Origin: Geodermatophilus normandii
GTDB taxonomy: Bacteria > Actinomycetota > Actinomycetes > Mycobacteriales > Geodermatophilaceae
Direction of reading: 5' to 3'
Assembly: GCF_003182485.1 (NCBI RefSeq)
Contig: NZ_QGTX01000001.1
Coordinates: 2,066,001-2,130,000 of the forward strand
DNA: 64,000 nucleotides
The translations under genes and the position numbers were made by a program. Below, piece by piece: positions 1 through 9,004 of this stretch (its first letter is position 1; the number at the start of each line of letters is the position of its first letter). The notes beneath the pieces are model-generated. The model was not told the DNA's origin and did no database searches. It saw only the letters and a program-made list of their open reading frames with translations.

Positions 1-807
1 GGCGAGGAGATGGGTGACCCGCGGGCCGTAGACCGGCCAGTCGACGCCGTAGGCGAGCCGCTCGTTGACCCGGCGCAGCAACTCGGCCTCCACGTGCCCC
101 AGGGACCTGTTGCGTGGCCGCGCGCCGCCGGGCAGGACCGCCGGGTCGATGCCGATGACGGAGGCGAAGCGCTGCCAGAGCAGGTCCGGCGCCGAGCCGG
201 GCTGCGGCACCGTCACCACGTGCACCCGGTCGGCCGGCAGGTCCTGCGCTCCCCAGCGGCGCAGCACCGCACCGAGGTCCTGGCGCTGCCAGAACGTCTC
301 GGCGTGGCCCTCGGGGGTCATGCCTCCCGGTCGCATCACGTCGGGACGGTCCGTGCCCGGGCGGACCACCTCCACCAGGTCGCGCAGCGACAGGTGGTGG
401 CGGTGCTTGAGGTCCTCCTGCCAGACCGCAGGCAGCTGCCGGGCCAGGTCCCGTGCGGTCACGACGAGGTGGACCTCGGCGAAGTCGAGGTCGGCGAGAG
501 CGCGTGCCGCCCACTCCTCGGTGAGGTCGCCGAAGAGCTCGTGGGAGATGACCGTCGTCCCCCGGTGCTCGCGCGCCGCCTGCACGAGCCGCGCCCAGGC
601 GCCGTCGACCTCGGGGTCCTGCCAGCCCTGGTACTCCCCGAACTGCAGGTCCTGCGAGGCGAGGAAGTGGGCGTCGGGCCGGTCGCCGGGGTAGAGGACA
701 CCGGCGTCGGCCAGCGTCCCGCGGTGGTCCCACATCAGATCCTGGAGGTAGGTCGTCCCGGACTTGGGCGTGCCGATGTGGAGGAGGACCCGAGCGGTGG
801 TGTTCAT
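1..807 (-). CDS. Sulfotransferase family protein, 3' end cut by the window edge
   Basis: The frame opens with ATG at 807 and stays open to base 1, giving at least 269 residues; the C-terminus lies outside the window. Residues 10-22 read HIGTPKSGTTYLQ, which matches the 5'-phosphosulfate-binding loop (PxSGTT type) of PAPS-dependent sulfotransferases. A later stretch, VISHELFGDLTEEWA, resembles the sulfotransferase segment that contacts the 3'-phosphate. The family moves a sulfuryl group from PAPS to a hydroxyl or amine; the acceptor cannot be read from sequence. A TATCCA box 7 bp before the ATG and a 16-bp inverted repeat just upstream suggest its own, possibly leaderless, regulated promoter. 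No partner gene is visible. The family call is firm; the substrate is unknown. Confidence 0.85.
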   Translation of the reverse strand, partial: MNTTARVLLHIGTPKSGTTYLQDLMWDHRGTLADAGVLYPGDRPDAHFLASQDLQFGEYQGWQDPEVDGAWARLVQAAREHRGTTVISHELFGDLTEEWAARALADLDFAEVHLVVTARDLARQLPAVWQEDLKHRHHLSLRDLVEVVRPGTDRPDVMRPGGMTPEGHAETFWQRQDLGAVLRRWGAQDLPADRVHVVTVPQPGSAPDLLWQRFASVIGIDPAVLPGGARPRNRSLGHVEAELLRRVNERLAYGVDWPVYGPRVTHLLA

Positions 808-814
808 CCCCGTA

Positions 815-820
815 TGGATA
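815..820 (-). promoter_or_regulatory. -10 box TATCCA for the sulfotransferase
   Basis: On the minus strand TATCCA is followed by 7 bp and then the ATG at 807, the leaderless spacing seen for many genes here. Its last base is A, so it departs slightly from the TANNNT form, although TATCCAT read one base longer fits. Confidence 0.5.
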
Positions 821-837
821 GCGAGTCAGGACCAGCC

Positions 838-853
838 GTGACGGGACCGTCAC
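838..853. promoter_or_regulatory. 16-bp inverted repeat upstream of the sulfotransferase
   Basis: GTGACGGGACCGTCAC is two 7-bp arms (GTGACGG / CCGTCAC) around GA. It begins 17 bp upstream of the -10 box, so it covers the -35 position. The half site GTGACGGG recurs upstream of several other genes in the window. It could be an operator; the binding protein is not known. Confidence 0.5.
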
Positions 854-912
854 AACGTGTCGGCGACGGGGGGCCTCAAGAGTGCTGTCCCGCCTCCGCT
901 GTCACAGGCGCC

Positions 913-1515
913 TCAGCGCCGCCAGAGGTCGGTGATGGCCAGGTCGCGCCGGCCCAGCTGCTCGCGCAGCGCCGTCAGGGACAGCCCGACGACCGCCGCC
1001 GGGTCGCCCTCGACCCGCCGGACGAAGGGCGCACCCAGGCCGTCGAGGGTGAAGGCGCCGGCGACGGCCAGTGGCTCGCCGGTGGCGAGGTAGGCCTCGA
1101 GCTCGTGGGCCGTCGGGGTGGCGAAGTGCACGACCGTCGAGGTGACGACGACGTCGCGGGCCTCGATCGCCCCGCCGCGCACGTCGAACAGCGCCTGGCC
1201 GGTGTGCAGCACGCCCGAGCGGCCGGCCATCCGCCGCCAGCGCTCGCGCGCGTCCTGGGCGTCGGCGGGCTTGCCCATCGCCTGGCCGCGGAACTCCAGC
1301 AGCGAGTCGGCGCCGACCACCAGGGCGTCATCCTGCCGCCGCGCGACCGCGGAGGCCTTGGCCGCGGCCAGCAGGGCGACCAGTTCGGCCACCCGCGGCG
1401 CCGTCACGGTGGACTCGTCGACGTCGCTGACGACGACCTCGGGCGCCAGGCCGGCCTGGCGCAGCAGCGCCAGCCGGGCCGGCGACGCGGACGCGAGGAC
1501 CAGCCTCCTGCTCAC
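913..1515 (-). CDS. maf: Maf-like nucleoside triphosphate pyrophosphatase
   Basis: The 200-residue product begins [28 protein letters not shown] is the Maf N-terminal signature (S-x-S-P-R). A VVGADSLLE segment supplies the acidic metal-binding region and GKP...A..RW follows as in the family. Maf proteins hydrolyse non-canonical or methylated (d)NTPs to monophosphates and act in house-cleaning and possibly septum control. The GTG start at 1515 overlaps the accE stop by 4 bp (GTGA), which fixes the start and suggests translational coupling in accD-accE-maf. The same order is known in mycobacteria. The residue that separates dTTP/UTP from CTP preference was not resolved. Confidence 0.93.
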   Translation of the reverse strand: MSRRLVLASASPARLALLRQAGLAPEVVVSDVDESTVTAPRVAELVALLAAAKASAVARRQDDALVVGADSLLEFRGQAMGKPADAQDARERWRRMAGRSGVLHTGQALFDVRGGAIEARDVVVTSTVVHFATPTAHELEAYLATGEPLAVAGAFTLDGLGAPFVRRVEGDPAAVVGLSLTALREQLGRRDLAITDLWRR

Positions 1516-1729
1516 GCGAAGCGCCCCGAGGCGCGCCAGCCGCCGGGGCCGGGCTGCAGCGGCCGCCGGTGGGTGTCGGCGTTCGCGGCCCACGCGCCCA
1601 CCGGGACCGGGCGCTTCCGCGGCCGGCGCCGGGAGACCGCGGCGACGACGACGGTCAGCGCGGCGAGCTCCTCGGCGGTGGGCTCGCCGCGGACAACCCG
1701 CAGCAGCGGGCGCTGCTCGGTCGGCCCGG

Positions 1730-1733
<4 letters not shown>
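1512..1733 (-). CDS. accE: Acyl-CoA carboxylase epsilon subunit
   Basis: A 73-residue protein beginning [20 protein letters not shown]. The core [15 protein letters not shown] matches the AccE family: a charged N-terminus, then the (V/L)RG-x-PT-xEE-xAAL motif and a basic tail. In actinobacteria this small subunit binds AccD5-type carboxyltransferase and stabilises or activates the acyl-CoA carboxylase complex that makes methylmalonyl- or malonyl-CoA. Its GTG overlaps the accD stop by 4 bp and its TGA overlaps the maf start by 4 bp. Short AccE genes are poorly conserved, so the call rests on the core motif together with position directly after accD. Confidence 0.9.
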
Positions 1734-3355
<1,622 letters not shown>

Positions 3356-3362
3356 GGAGCCG

Positions 3363-3368
3363 TAGCGT
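3363..3368 (+). promoter_or_regulatory. -10 box TAGCGT, leaderless spacing to birA
   Basis: TAGCGT is followed by six bases and then the GTG of birA at 3375, so transcription should start at or next to the start codon. It lies in the 19-bp gap between birA and the divergent accD. Confidence 0.65.
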
Positions 3369-3374
3369 AGGCGA

Positions 3375-4202
3375 GTGCCCCACACGCCCTCCGGCCGCTG
3401 GTCCGACCTCGACCGCCCGCCGCTCGACGCCGCGGCGCTGCAGGCGGCCCTGGTCCGCGACAGCCGGCTCTGGCGCTCGCTGGACGTGGTCCCCGAGGTC
3501 GGCTCCACCAACGCCGTCCTGGCGGCCCGGGCCGCCGACGACGTCCCGGAGGGGGCGGTCCTCGTCGCCGAGCACCAGGCCGCCGGCCGCGGCCGGCTCG
3601 ACCGCACCTGGACCTCCCCGCCGCGCGCCGGGCTCACGGTGTCGGTGCTGCTGCGCCCCGACGTCCCCGCTGCCCGGCGCGGGTGGCTGCCGCTGCTCAC
3701 CGGCATCGCGCTGGCCGAGGCCGTCGGGGAGGTCGCCGGGGTGCGCAGCTCGCTCAAGTGGCCCAACGACCTGCTCGCCGTCGACGGCGCGAAGCTGGCC
3801 GGGATCCTCGCCGAGGCCGCCGGCACCGCGGTCGTCGTCGGGACCGGCCTCAACGTCACCACCCGCGCCGACGAGCTGCCGCCCACCGGGTCGTCACTGA
3901 CGCTGGTCACCGGTGCTCCGGTCGACCGCGGGCCGGTGCTCCTGGCCTTCCTCCGCGCGCTGGAGCGGCGCTACCTCGCCTGGACCGCCGCGCTCGGTGA
4001 CCCGGTGTCCACGGGACTGGCCGCCGACTACCTCGCGTGGTGCTCCACGGTGGGCACGGAGGTGACCGTCACGCTGCCCGACGGCTCGACACTCGCCGGC
4101 ACCGCCACCGGTGTCGACTGGGACGGCCGCCTGGTCCTGCGCACGGAGGGCGGGACCGTGGAACTGGCCAGCGGGGACGTGCAGCACGTCCGTCCCGCCT
4201 GA
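3375..4202 (+). CDS. birA: Biotin--[acetyl-CoA-carboxylase] ligase
   Basis: A 275-residue monofunctional ligase. It has the biotinoyl-AMP loop as [17 protein letters not shown] (family GRGR-x-x-R-x-W), SLKWPNDLL with the conserved KWPND, and KLAGILAE, followed by a small C-terminal beta domain ending in a [18 protein letters not shown] segment. No N-terminal helix-turn-helix is present, so it should not act as a repressor of the Escherichia coli BirA kind. It makes biotinyl-AMP and attaches biotin to the carrier domain of acyl-CoA carboxylase, matching the accD-accE genes next door. The GTG lies 6 bp after a TAGCGT box, pointing to a leaderless mRNA. A short GC hairpin follows the stop. Confidence 0.95.
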   Translation: MPHTPSGRWSDLDRPPLDAAALQAALVRDSRLWRSLDVVPEVGSTNAVLAARAADDVPEGAVLVAEHQAAGRGRLDRTWTSPPRAGLTVSVLLRPDVPAARRGWLPLLTGIALAEAVGEVAGVRSSLKWPNDLLAVDGAKLAGILAEAAGTAVVVGTGLNVTTRADELPPTGSSLTLVTGAPVDRGPVLLAFLRALERRYLAWTAALGDPVSTGLAADYLAWCSTVGTEVTVTLPDGSTLAGTATGVDWDGRLVLRTEGGTVELASGDVQHVRPA

Positions 4203-4204
4203 CC

Positions 4205-4221
4205 GCGCGCCGGAGGCGCGC
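4205..4221 (+). terminator. GC hairpin after birA
   Basis: A 7-bp perfect stem (GCGCGCC / GGCGCGC) with a 3-base loop starts 3 bases after the birA stop. There is no T tract, as in most hairpins of this window. Confidence 0.5.
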
Positions 4222-4298
4222 ACGGGACCCGTGTGACCGGTGGGGTCCGCCACCCCGTCGCGTCGGCCGAACTCCGGCTCCACCACCGCCCCGGCATC

Positions 4299-4304
4299 TA
4301 GCGT
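4299..4304 (+). promoter_or_regulatory. -10 box TAGCGT before the first acyltransferase
   Basis: TAGCGT 17 bp before the ATG at 4321. The same hexamer is used by birA, wzm, rmlA and hpf in this window. A transcript from here would have a leader of about 10 or 34 bases, depending on which ATG is used. Confidence 0.55.
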
Positions 4305-4320
4305 GAACGACCAGTCACGC

Positions 4321-5550
4321 ATGGTGACCAGTCGGGGGCGGGGCATGAGCCAGGAGCAGCGGCGGGCCCGCGGCGAGATCCGCGGGCTCACGGGCCTCCG
4401 GGCCGTCGCCGCGCTCTGGGTCGTCGCACACCACTTCTGGCTCTTCGCGCCGGCCGAGCCGTGGCTCCGCCACCTGGAACCGGTGGGACCCCTGCTGCGG
4501 AACGGCTGGCTCGGCGTCGACCTCTTCTTCGTGCTCAGCGGCTTCGTCCTCGCCCACAACCACGTCGCGGTGCTCGGCGACCGGCCGGGGATCCGCGCGA
4601 CCGCCGGCTTCTACTGGGCCCGGCTGAGCCGCATCTGGCCGACGTGGATGGTGGTCCTGACCGCGGTCACCGCCGGGCTGCTCGTCGAGCGACAGGTGCT
4701 CGGCGAGCAGCCCGGGTCCCCGCTCGACGCGCCGACCGTGCTGCGTCAGGTGCTCCTGGTCCAGGTGTGGGACCGGCCGGACCACTCCGCCACCGGTCCC
4801 GTGGGGCCGGGCTGGTCGCTGAGCGCCGAGTGGCTGGCCTACCTGGCGTTCCCCGTGCTGGCACTCGTGCTGCACCGGCTCCGTCGGTTCCGGCCCACCA
4901 CGCTGGCGGTCCTGGCCCTGGCGGCGGTCACCCCCTTCGCCTACCGGTGCCTGACGCTCGGCACGCACGACTGGGCGTGGAGTTGGCTGCTGCGGCTGGC
5001 CGGTGGCTTCCTCGCCGGTGCGCTGGTGGCGCTGTGCGTCGACCGGCTGCGCGGGCGTGCCACGGTGGCACGGGCGGCCGCTCGTGCCACCTCCGCGGCC
5101 TCGGTGCTCACCCTGGTGGCCGTCTGGGAGGCCGATGCGTCCGGCGCCGACCGTGGCGGTGTGGCCGTGCTGCTCTTCCCCGTCCTCGTCGGCGGGCTGG
5201 CGCTCAGCGACCGGGGGCCGGCCCGATGGCTGTCGAGGCCGGTGGTGGTCCTCGGCGGACGCATCTCCTTCGCGCTCTACCTCGTGCACATGGGCGTCTT
5301 CGAGACCTGCTGGACGCTCCTGGACGTCGTCCCCGTGAGCGGGCCCTCACCGGTGGCCACCCTGCTCTCCCTGGCGGTGGCGGGCCTGCCCCTCCCGGCG
5401 GCGTGGGTGCTCTGGCGCCTGGTGGAGGAGCCCGCTCGCCGGCGTCTGCTCCTCCTCGATCCCACCCGCCGGGCCGACCGCCTCGGCACGACGGGACCGC
5501 GAGGTGGGGAGCGGTTCGGGGCCGACGCGCCGGTACCGGTGCGCGGCTGA
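4321..5550 (+). CDS. Acyltransferase 3 family membrane protein (copy 1)
   Basis: About 409 residues with the acyltransferase-3 (OafA/YrhL, PF01757) layout of roughly ten membrane segments. The start GEIRGLTGLRAVAALWVV is followed by a conserved His pair (AHHFW), GVDLFFVLSGFVLAHNH in the next segments, and the C-terminal GGRISFALYLVH and LVEEPARR motifs. The family moves acyl groups, often acetyl, from a cytoplasmic donor onto envelope polysaccharides or lipids. A second ATG at 4345 with a GGGGCGGGG stretch before it is an equally good start (401 residues). A paralogue of the same layout lies at 6333-7583, with the PH-domain gene between them. The acceptor sugar is unknown. Confidence 0.88.
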   Translation: MVTSRGRGMSQEQRRARGEIRGLTGLRAVAALWVVAHHFWLFAPAEPWLRHLEPVGPLLRNGWLGVDLFFVLSGFVLAHNHVAVLGDRPGIRATAGFYWARLSRIWPTWMVVLTAVTAGLLVERQVLGEQPGSPLDAPTVLRQVLLVQVWDRPDHSATGPVGPGWSLSAEWLAYLAFPVLALVLHRLRRFRPTTLAVLALAAVTPFAYRCLTLGTHDWAWSWLLRLAGGFLAGALVALCVDRLRGRATVARAAARATSAASVLTLVAVWEADASGADRGGVAVLLFPVLVGGLALSDRGPARWLSRPVVVLGGRISFALYLVHMGVFETCWTLLDVVPVSGPSPVATLLSLAVAGLPLPAAWVLWRLVEEPARRRLLLLDPTRRADRLGTTGPRGGERFGADAPVPVRG

Positions 5551-5580
5551 ATCCGGGTCGTCCTCGGTCATCCTGGCGGC

Positions 5581-6195
5581 GTGCCGTACCCAGACAAGCT
5601 GCTCGCCGACGACGAGGAGGTCGTCGAGCACCTGCACCCGCACTGGACGACGCTCTTCTGGCCGGTGGTCCGGCTCCTGGTCGTCGTGGGCGCCGGGTCC
5701 TACCTCGCCGCCCTCGTCCCCGACGGGCGACAGCAGGGCGTGCTCCGGATGGCGTTGCTCGCCGTCGTGCTGGGGGTGCTCGCCGTCGCCGTCGTCCGGC
5801 CGGTGCTGCGCTGGTGGACGACCCACGTCGTCCTCACGACGCACCGGGTGCTCGTCCGCGAGGGCGTGCTGTCCCGCCGCGGCCGCGACGTCGGGCTCTC
5901 CCGGATCACCGACGTCTCCTGCCGGCAGACGCTCCCGGAGCGGTTCGTGCGCTCGGGGACGATCGCCGTGGAGTCGGTGGGCGACGGTGGCCCGCTGGTG
6001 CTGCGGCGCGTCCCCCGCAGCGACGCCGTGCAGGCGCTCCTCGCCCAGCTGGTCCAGGACGACGCCGAGAGGTGGGCGTACGCGGGCCCCGGCCCCTTCC
6101 CCGGCCCCTTCCCCGGCGACCGCCCGGGGCGCACGGACGAGGACACGCCGAGGGGCGGCCGGGCCACTGGCTGGGCCGACCGGCCGCGGCCCTGA
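5581..6195 (+). CDS. PH-domain (bPH2, DUF304-like) membrane protein
   Basis: 204 residues. Two membrane segments lie at about residues 22-46 (FWPVVRLLVVVGAGSYLAAL) and 56-78 (LLAVVLGVLAVAVVRP). They are followed by a bacterial PH-like domain with TTHRVLVREGVLSRRGRDV and LSRITDVSCRQTLPERF, the usual RV-x-x-G-x-x and I-x-DV-x...R signatures. The tail is rich in Pro, Gly and Asp and includes a GPFPGPFPGD duplication. The equivalent gene sits beside birA in mycobacteria (Rv3278c), so the position is ancestral and the flanking acyltransferases look inserted. No biochemical function is established for the family. The start is GTG at 5581, after a 30-bp gap. Confidence 0.85.
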   Translation: MPYPDKLLADDEEVVEHLHPHWTTLFWPVVRLLVVVGAGSYLAALVPDGRQQGVLRMALLAVVLGVLAVAVVRPVLRWWTTHVVLTTHRVLVREGVLSRRGRDVGLSRITDVSCRQTLPERFVRSGTIAVESVGDGGPLVLRRVPRSDAVQALLAQLVQDDAERWAYAGPGPFPGPFPGDRPGRTDEDTPRGGRATGWADRPRP

Positions 6196-6274
6196 TCTGC
6201 CCGTTCGGCGAGATCTGACGGCAGGCGGCCTGCATCTCGTCGTGTCTTCGGCTCGAGATCACGTTGTGTGGTCC

Positions 6275-6280
6275 TAGCGT
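6275..6280 (+). promoter_or_regulatory. -10 box TAGCGT before the second acyltransferase
   Basis: TAGCGT lies 52 bp before the GTG at 6333. The leader would carry an AAGGGG Shine-Dalgarno-like stretch at 6322-6327, so this is a leadered use of the same box. Confidence 0.5.
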
Positions 6281-6332
6281 CGACACGTCGTCACCGAACC
6301 GGTCCTTCAGGGGACCCGGCGAAGGGGTCCTC

Positions 6333-7583
6333 GTGCCAGTGCAGTCCCATTCCGCCCCGCGCGGGGAGATCCGTGCACTGACCGGTCTGCGCCTGGTGGC
6401 GGCTCTGTGGGTCCTCGTGTACCACCTGCAGGCCGGGATCGGGGCGGCTGCGGGCCGGTACCTCGACCCGGTCATGCCGGTACTGCGGGCCGGCTGGCTC
6501 GGCGTGGACCTCTTCTTCGTGCTGAGCGGCTTCGTCATGGCCCTCACCTACCTGGACGACATGGGGCCGCGTTTCGGCCGGCGTGCAACCGGCCGCTTCC
6601 TGTGGGCCCGGCTGTGCCGCGTGTGGCCGCTGTGGGTGCTGCTGACGTGCCTGTTCGCCGGCTGGCTGCTGCTCAGCGGCCGCGGTGTGGCCGGCCCTGT
6701 CGAGGAACAGCGGGTGGTCACCCCGCTGGCGCTGCTCGAGCAGGTGCTCATGGTGCAGATGTGGCACCGGGACAGCCTGTGGGGCTCGACGTTCGTCCTC
6801 GCGGGCTGGTCGTTGTCGGTCGAGTTCCTGGCCTACGTCTGCTTCCCCGTGCTGGTGCTCGTCGTGTGGCGCCTGCGCCGGCTGCCCGTGGTCCTGCTCG
6901 CCTCGGGGGCCGTGGGGGTGATGGTGCCGCTGGCGTACCTGTCCTTCAGCACGGGCATGGACAACGACGTCCTCCCCTGGCAGGTGCGCATCGGCGGCGC
7001 GTTCGTCAGCGGCATGCTGACCTGCCTCGTGGTGCGCCGCATCGGAGGATCGGCCACCGCCTCGCGCTGGAGCCCCCTGGCGGCCTCCCTGTGCCTGGTC
7101 TACGTCGTGTTCGTGTGCTGGTGGTCGGCCACACGGTCCGACCAGCAGCTCGGTGACTACTCGGGTGTGGCCGCACTCTTCTTCCCGGTGCTGGTCGGCG
7201 CACTGGCACTGGCGCCGCGCGGCCTGGCGACGCTGCTGTCCAGCGACACCGCCGTGGTCGGCGGACGGATCTCCTTCGCGCTGTACCTGGTGCACGGGTG
7301 CGTCTTCGAGATCACCGACGACCTGTTCCAGCGGGTGCCTGCGCTGCAGCCCGGCTCGCCGCTGTGGACGCTCGTCCAGCCCGGCCTGGTCCTGGTGTGC
7401 CTGGCGCTGTCCTACGGCCTGTGGCGCGGCGTCGAGGAGCCGGCCCGGCGCTGGTTGCGCCGCGTCGGACCCGGCGGGAGGCGGGCCCCGGCGCGGCCCC
7501 CGTCCGACCGGTTCCCGCCGTCGCCGGACCGGCCACCGTCGCGCTGCCCGTCCGGCGGCCGGGGCCGGGTGCGGCCCGCCTGA
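6333..7583 (+). CDS. Acyltransferase 3 family membrane protein (copy 2)
   Basis: 416 residues, same family and topology as the product of 4321-5550. It shares GEIRALTGLRLVAALWVL, then YHLQ (His kept), GWLGVDLFFVLSGFVMA, GWSLSVEFLAYVCFPVLVL, GGRISFALYLVHGCVFE and GVEEPARRWL. The two proteins align along their whole length, so they probably arose by duplication across the PH-domain gene, though not recently, since the DNA has diverged. The GTG at 6333 follows AAGGGG with a 5-bp gap. The C-terminal 35 residues are low-complexity Arg/Pro. It probably acylates an envelope glycan; the substrate is unknown. A 10-bp-stem hairpin follows at 7657-7680. Confidence 0.88.
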   Translation: MPVQSHSAPRGEIRALTGLRLVAALWVLVYHLQAGIGAAAGRYLDPVMPVLRAGWLGVDLFFVLSGFVMALTYLDDMGPRFGRRATGRFLWARLCRVWPLWVLLTCLFAGWLLLSGRGVAGPVEEQRVVTPLALLEQVLMVQMWHRDSLWGSTFVLAGWSLSVEFLAYVCFPVLVLVVWRLRRLPVVLLASGAVGVMVPLAYLSFSTGMDNDVLPWQVRIGGAFVSGMLTCLVVRRIGGSATASRWSPLAASLCLVYVVFVCWWSATRSDQQLGDYSGVAALFFPVLVGALALAPRGLATLLSSDTAVVGGRISFALYLVHGCVFEITDDLFQRVPALQPGSPLWTLVQPGLVLVCLALSYGLWRGVEEPARRWLRRVGPGGRRAPARPPSDRFPPSPDRPPSRCPSGGRGRVRPA

Positions 7584-7629
7584 CGGTGTCCGCACCGCGG
7601 ACCGGAGCGGCCGTCGACCGCCGGGTGGG

Positions 7630-7643
7630 CGAGCGGCCGCTCG
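7630..7643. repeat. 14-bp perfect palindrome
   Basis: CGAGCGGCCGCTCG in the 269-bp gap between the second acyltransferase and sbcD. It could be part of the termination region or an operator; nothing decides between these. Confidence 0.4.
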
Positions 7644-7656
7644 GTCCCGTCCCCCT

Positions 7657-7680
7657 CCGCCCGCGGGTGCCCGTGGGCGG
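7657..7680 (+). terminator. Hairpin after the second acyltransferase
   Basis: A 10-bp stem (CCGCCCGCGG / CCGTGGGCGG, one G-U pair) around a GTGC loop, 74 bases after the stop codon and without a T tract. Confidence 0.55.
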
Positions 7681-7838
7681 GGTGCCTGTGCCGGACGGTG
7701 CGGTCGCCGTCAGGACCGCCCGGCGGGCGGTCGGGGACCGCTGACCGGTCGTCCCCCGGAGTCCCCGGTGCCCCGTGGTCGCCCGGTGTGACCCGATCGG
7801 TCAGGGCGAGCCTGGCCGGTTCTGTCGGACCTCCGACC

Positions 7839-7844
7839 TACCCT
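7839..7844 (+). promoter_or_regulatory. -10 box TACCCT, leaderless spacing to sbcD
   Basis: TACCCT followed by 8 bp and the sbcD ATG at 7853. No Shine-Dalgarno sequence lies between them. Confidence 0.6.
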
Positions 7845-7852
7845 CCGCGCCC

Positions 7853-9004
7853 ATGCGGCTCCTGCACACCTCCGACTGGCACATCGGCCGGTCCCTGCAC
7901 GGGGCGGACCTGGTCGCCGAGCAGGAGGCGGTGCTGTCCGGCCTGGCCGGCGTCGTGGCCGCCGAGGGGGTCGACGCCGTCGTGGTGGCCGGCGACGTGT
8001 ACGACCGGGCGGTGCCCTCGGCCGACGCCCAGGCCGTCCTCGACCGGGTGGTCGGCCGCCTGGTCGGCGCCGGCGCCACGGTCGTCCTGACCCCCGGCAA
8101 CCACGACTCGGCCCGGAGGCTGGGCACCTTCTCCTCGCTGTTGACCAAGGCCGGGCTGCACGTCCGGGCCGAGACCGCGCGGCTGGACGAGCCGGTGCTG
8201 CTGGCCGACGCGCACGGGGAGGTGGCCGTCTACGGGCTGCCCTACCTGGAGCCGGAGATCGCCCGCCACGAGCTGGGGGTGACCGACGCGCGCAGCCACG
8301 AGGGCGTGCTGCGCGCGGCGATGGACCGGGTGCGTGCCGACCTGTTCCTCCGGCCGGGCGTCCGCTCGGTGGTGATGGCGCACGCCTTCGTCGGCGGCGG
8401 CGTGGCGAGCGACAGCGAGCGGGACATCTGCGTCGGCGGGGTCGACGTCGTGCCGGCCTCGGTGTTCGACGGCGTCGACTACGTGGCGCTGGGCCACCTG
8501 CACCGCCCGCAGACGCTCAGCGACCGGATGCGCTACAGCGGCTCGCCGCTGGGGTACTCCTTCGGCGAGGCGGGGCAGGCCAAGCAGGTGTGGCTGGTCG
8601 ACCTCGACGCCGGCGGGCTGGCCGGGGTCCGGTCCGTGCCGCTGCCCGCCCCCCGCCCGCTGACCGTCCTCACCGGCACGCTGGACGACCTGCTCGCCGA
8701 CCCCGCCCACACCGCAGCCGAGGAGGCCTGGGTGTCCGCCCGGCTCACCGACCCGGTCCGCCCCGCGGACCCGATGCGCGCGCTGCGCGCCCGGTTCGCG
8801 CACTGCGTGCACCTGGAGTGGATCGGCGGCAGCGGCGGGGGGGACGGCCGCAGCTACCAGGAGCGGCTGCACGGCCGCGACGACCTCGACGTGGCCGGTG
8901 AGTTCGTCGCCCACGTCCGCGGGGGCGTCGGCGTCACCGCCGCCGAGCGCGACCTGCTGGCCCGGGCGCTCGGCGCGGCGGGACGGGAGGAGCTCGCCCG
9001 GTGA
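7853..9004 (+). CDS. sbcD: Exonuclease SbcCD, nuclease subunit D
   Basis: 383 residues, beginning MRLLHTSDWHIG. All Mre11-type phosphoesterase motifs are visible in order: DWHIG (metal Asp and His), GDVYDR, GNHDS, MAHAF and GHLHRPQ. The C-terminal part is the capping domain. SbcD is the Mn-dependent nuclease of the SbcCD complex, which opens hairpins and protein-blocked DNA ends. It is cotranscribed with sbcC, the GTG of which overlaps its stop by 4 bp. The ATG was chosen over upstream starts because it begins the conserved phosphoesterase strand and lies 8 bp after TACCCT. Confidence 0.95.
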   Translation: MRLLHTSDWHIGRSLHGADLVAEQEAVLSGLAGVVAAEGVDAVVVAGDVYDRAVPSADAQAVLDRVVGRLVGAGATVVLTPGNHDSARRLGTFSSLLTKAGLHVRAETARLDEPVLLADAHGEVAVYGLPYLEPEIARHELGVTDARSHEGVLRAAMDRVRADLFLRPGVRSVVMAHAFVGGGVASDSERDICVGGVDVVPASVFDGVDYVALGHLHRPQTLSDRMRYSGSPLGYSFGEAGQAKQVWLVDLDAGGLAGVRSVPLPAPRPLTVLTGTLDDLLADPAHTAAEEAWVSARLTDPVRPADPMRALRARFAHCVHLEWIGGSGGGDGRSYQERLHGRDDLDVAGEFVAHVRGGVGVTAAERDLLARALGAAGREELAR

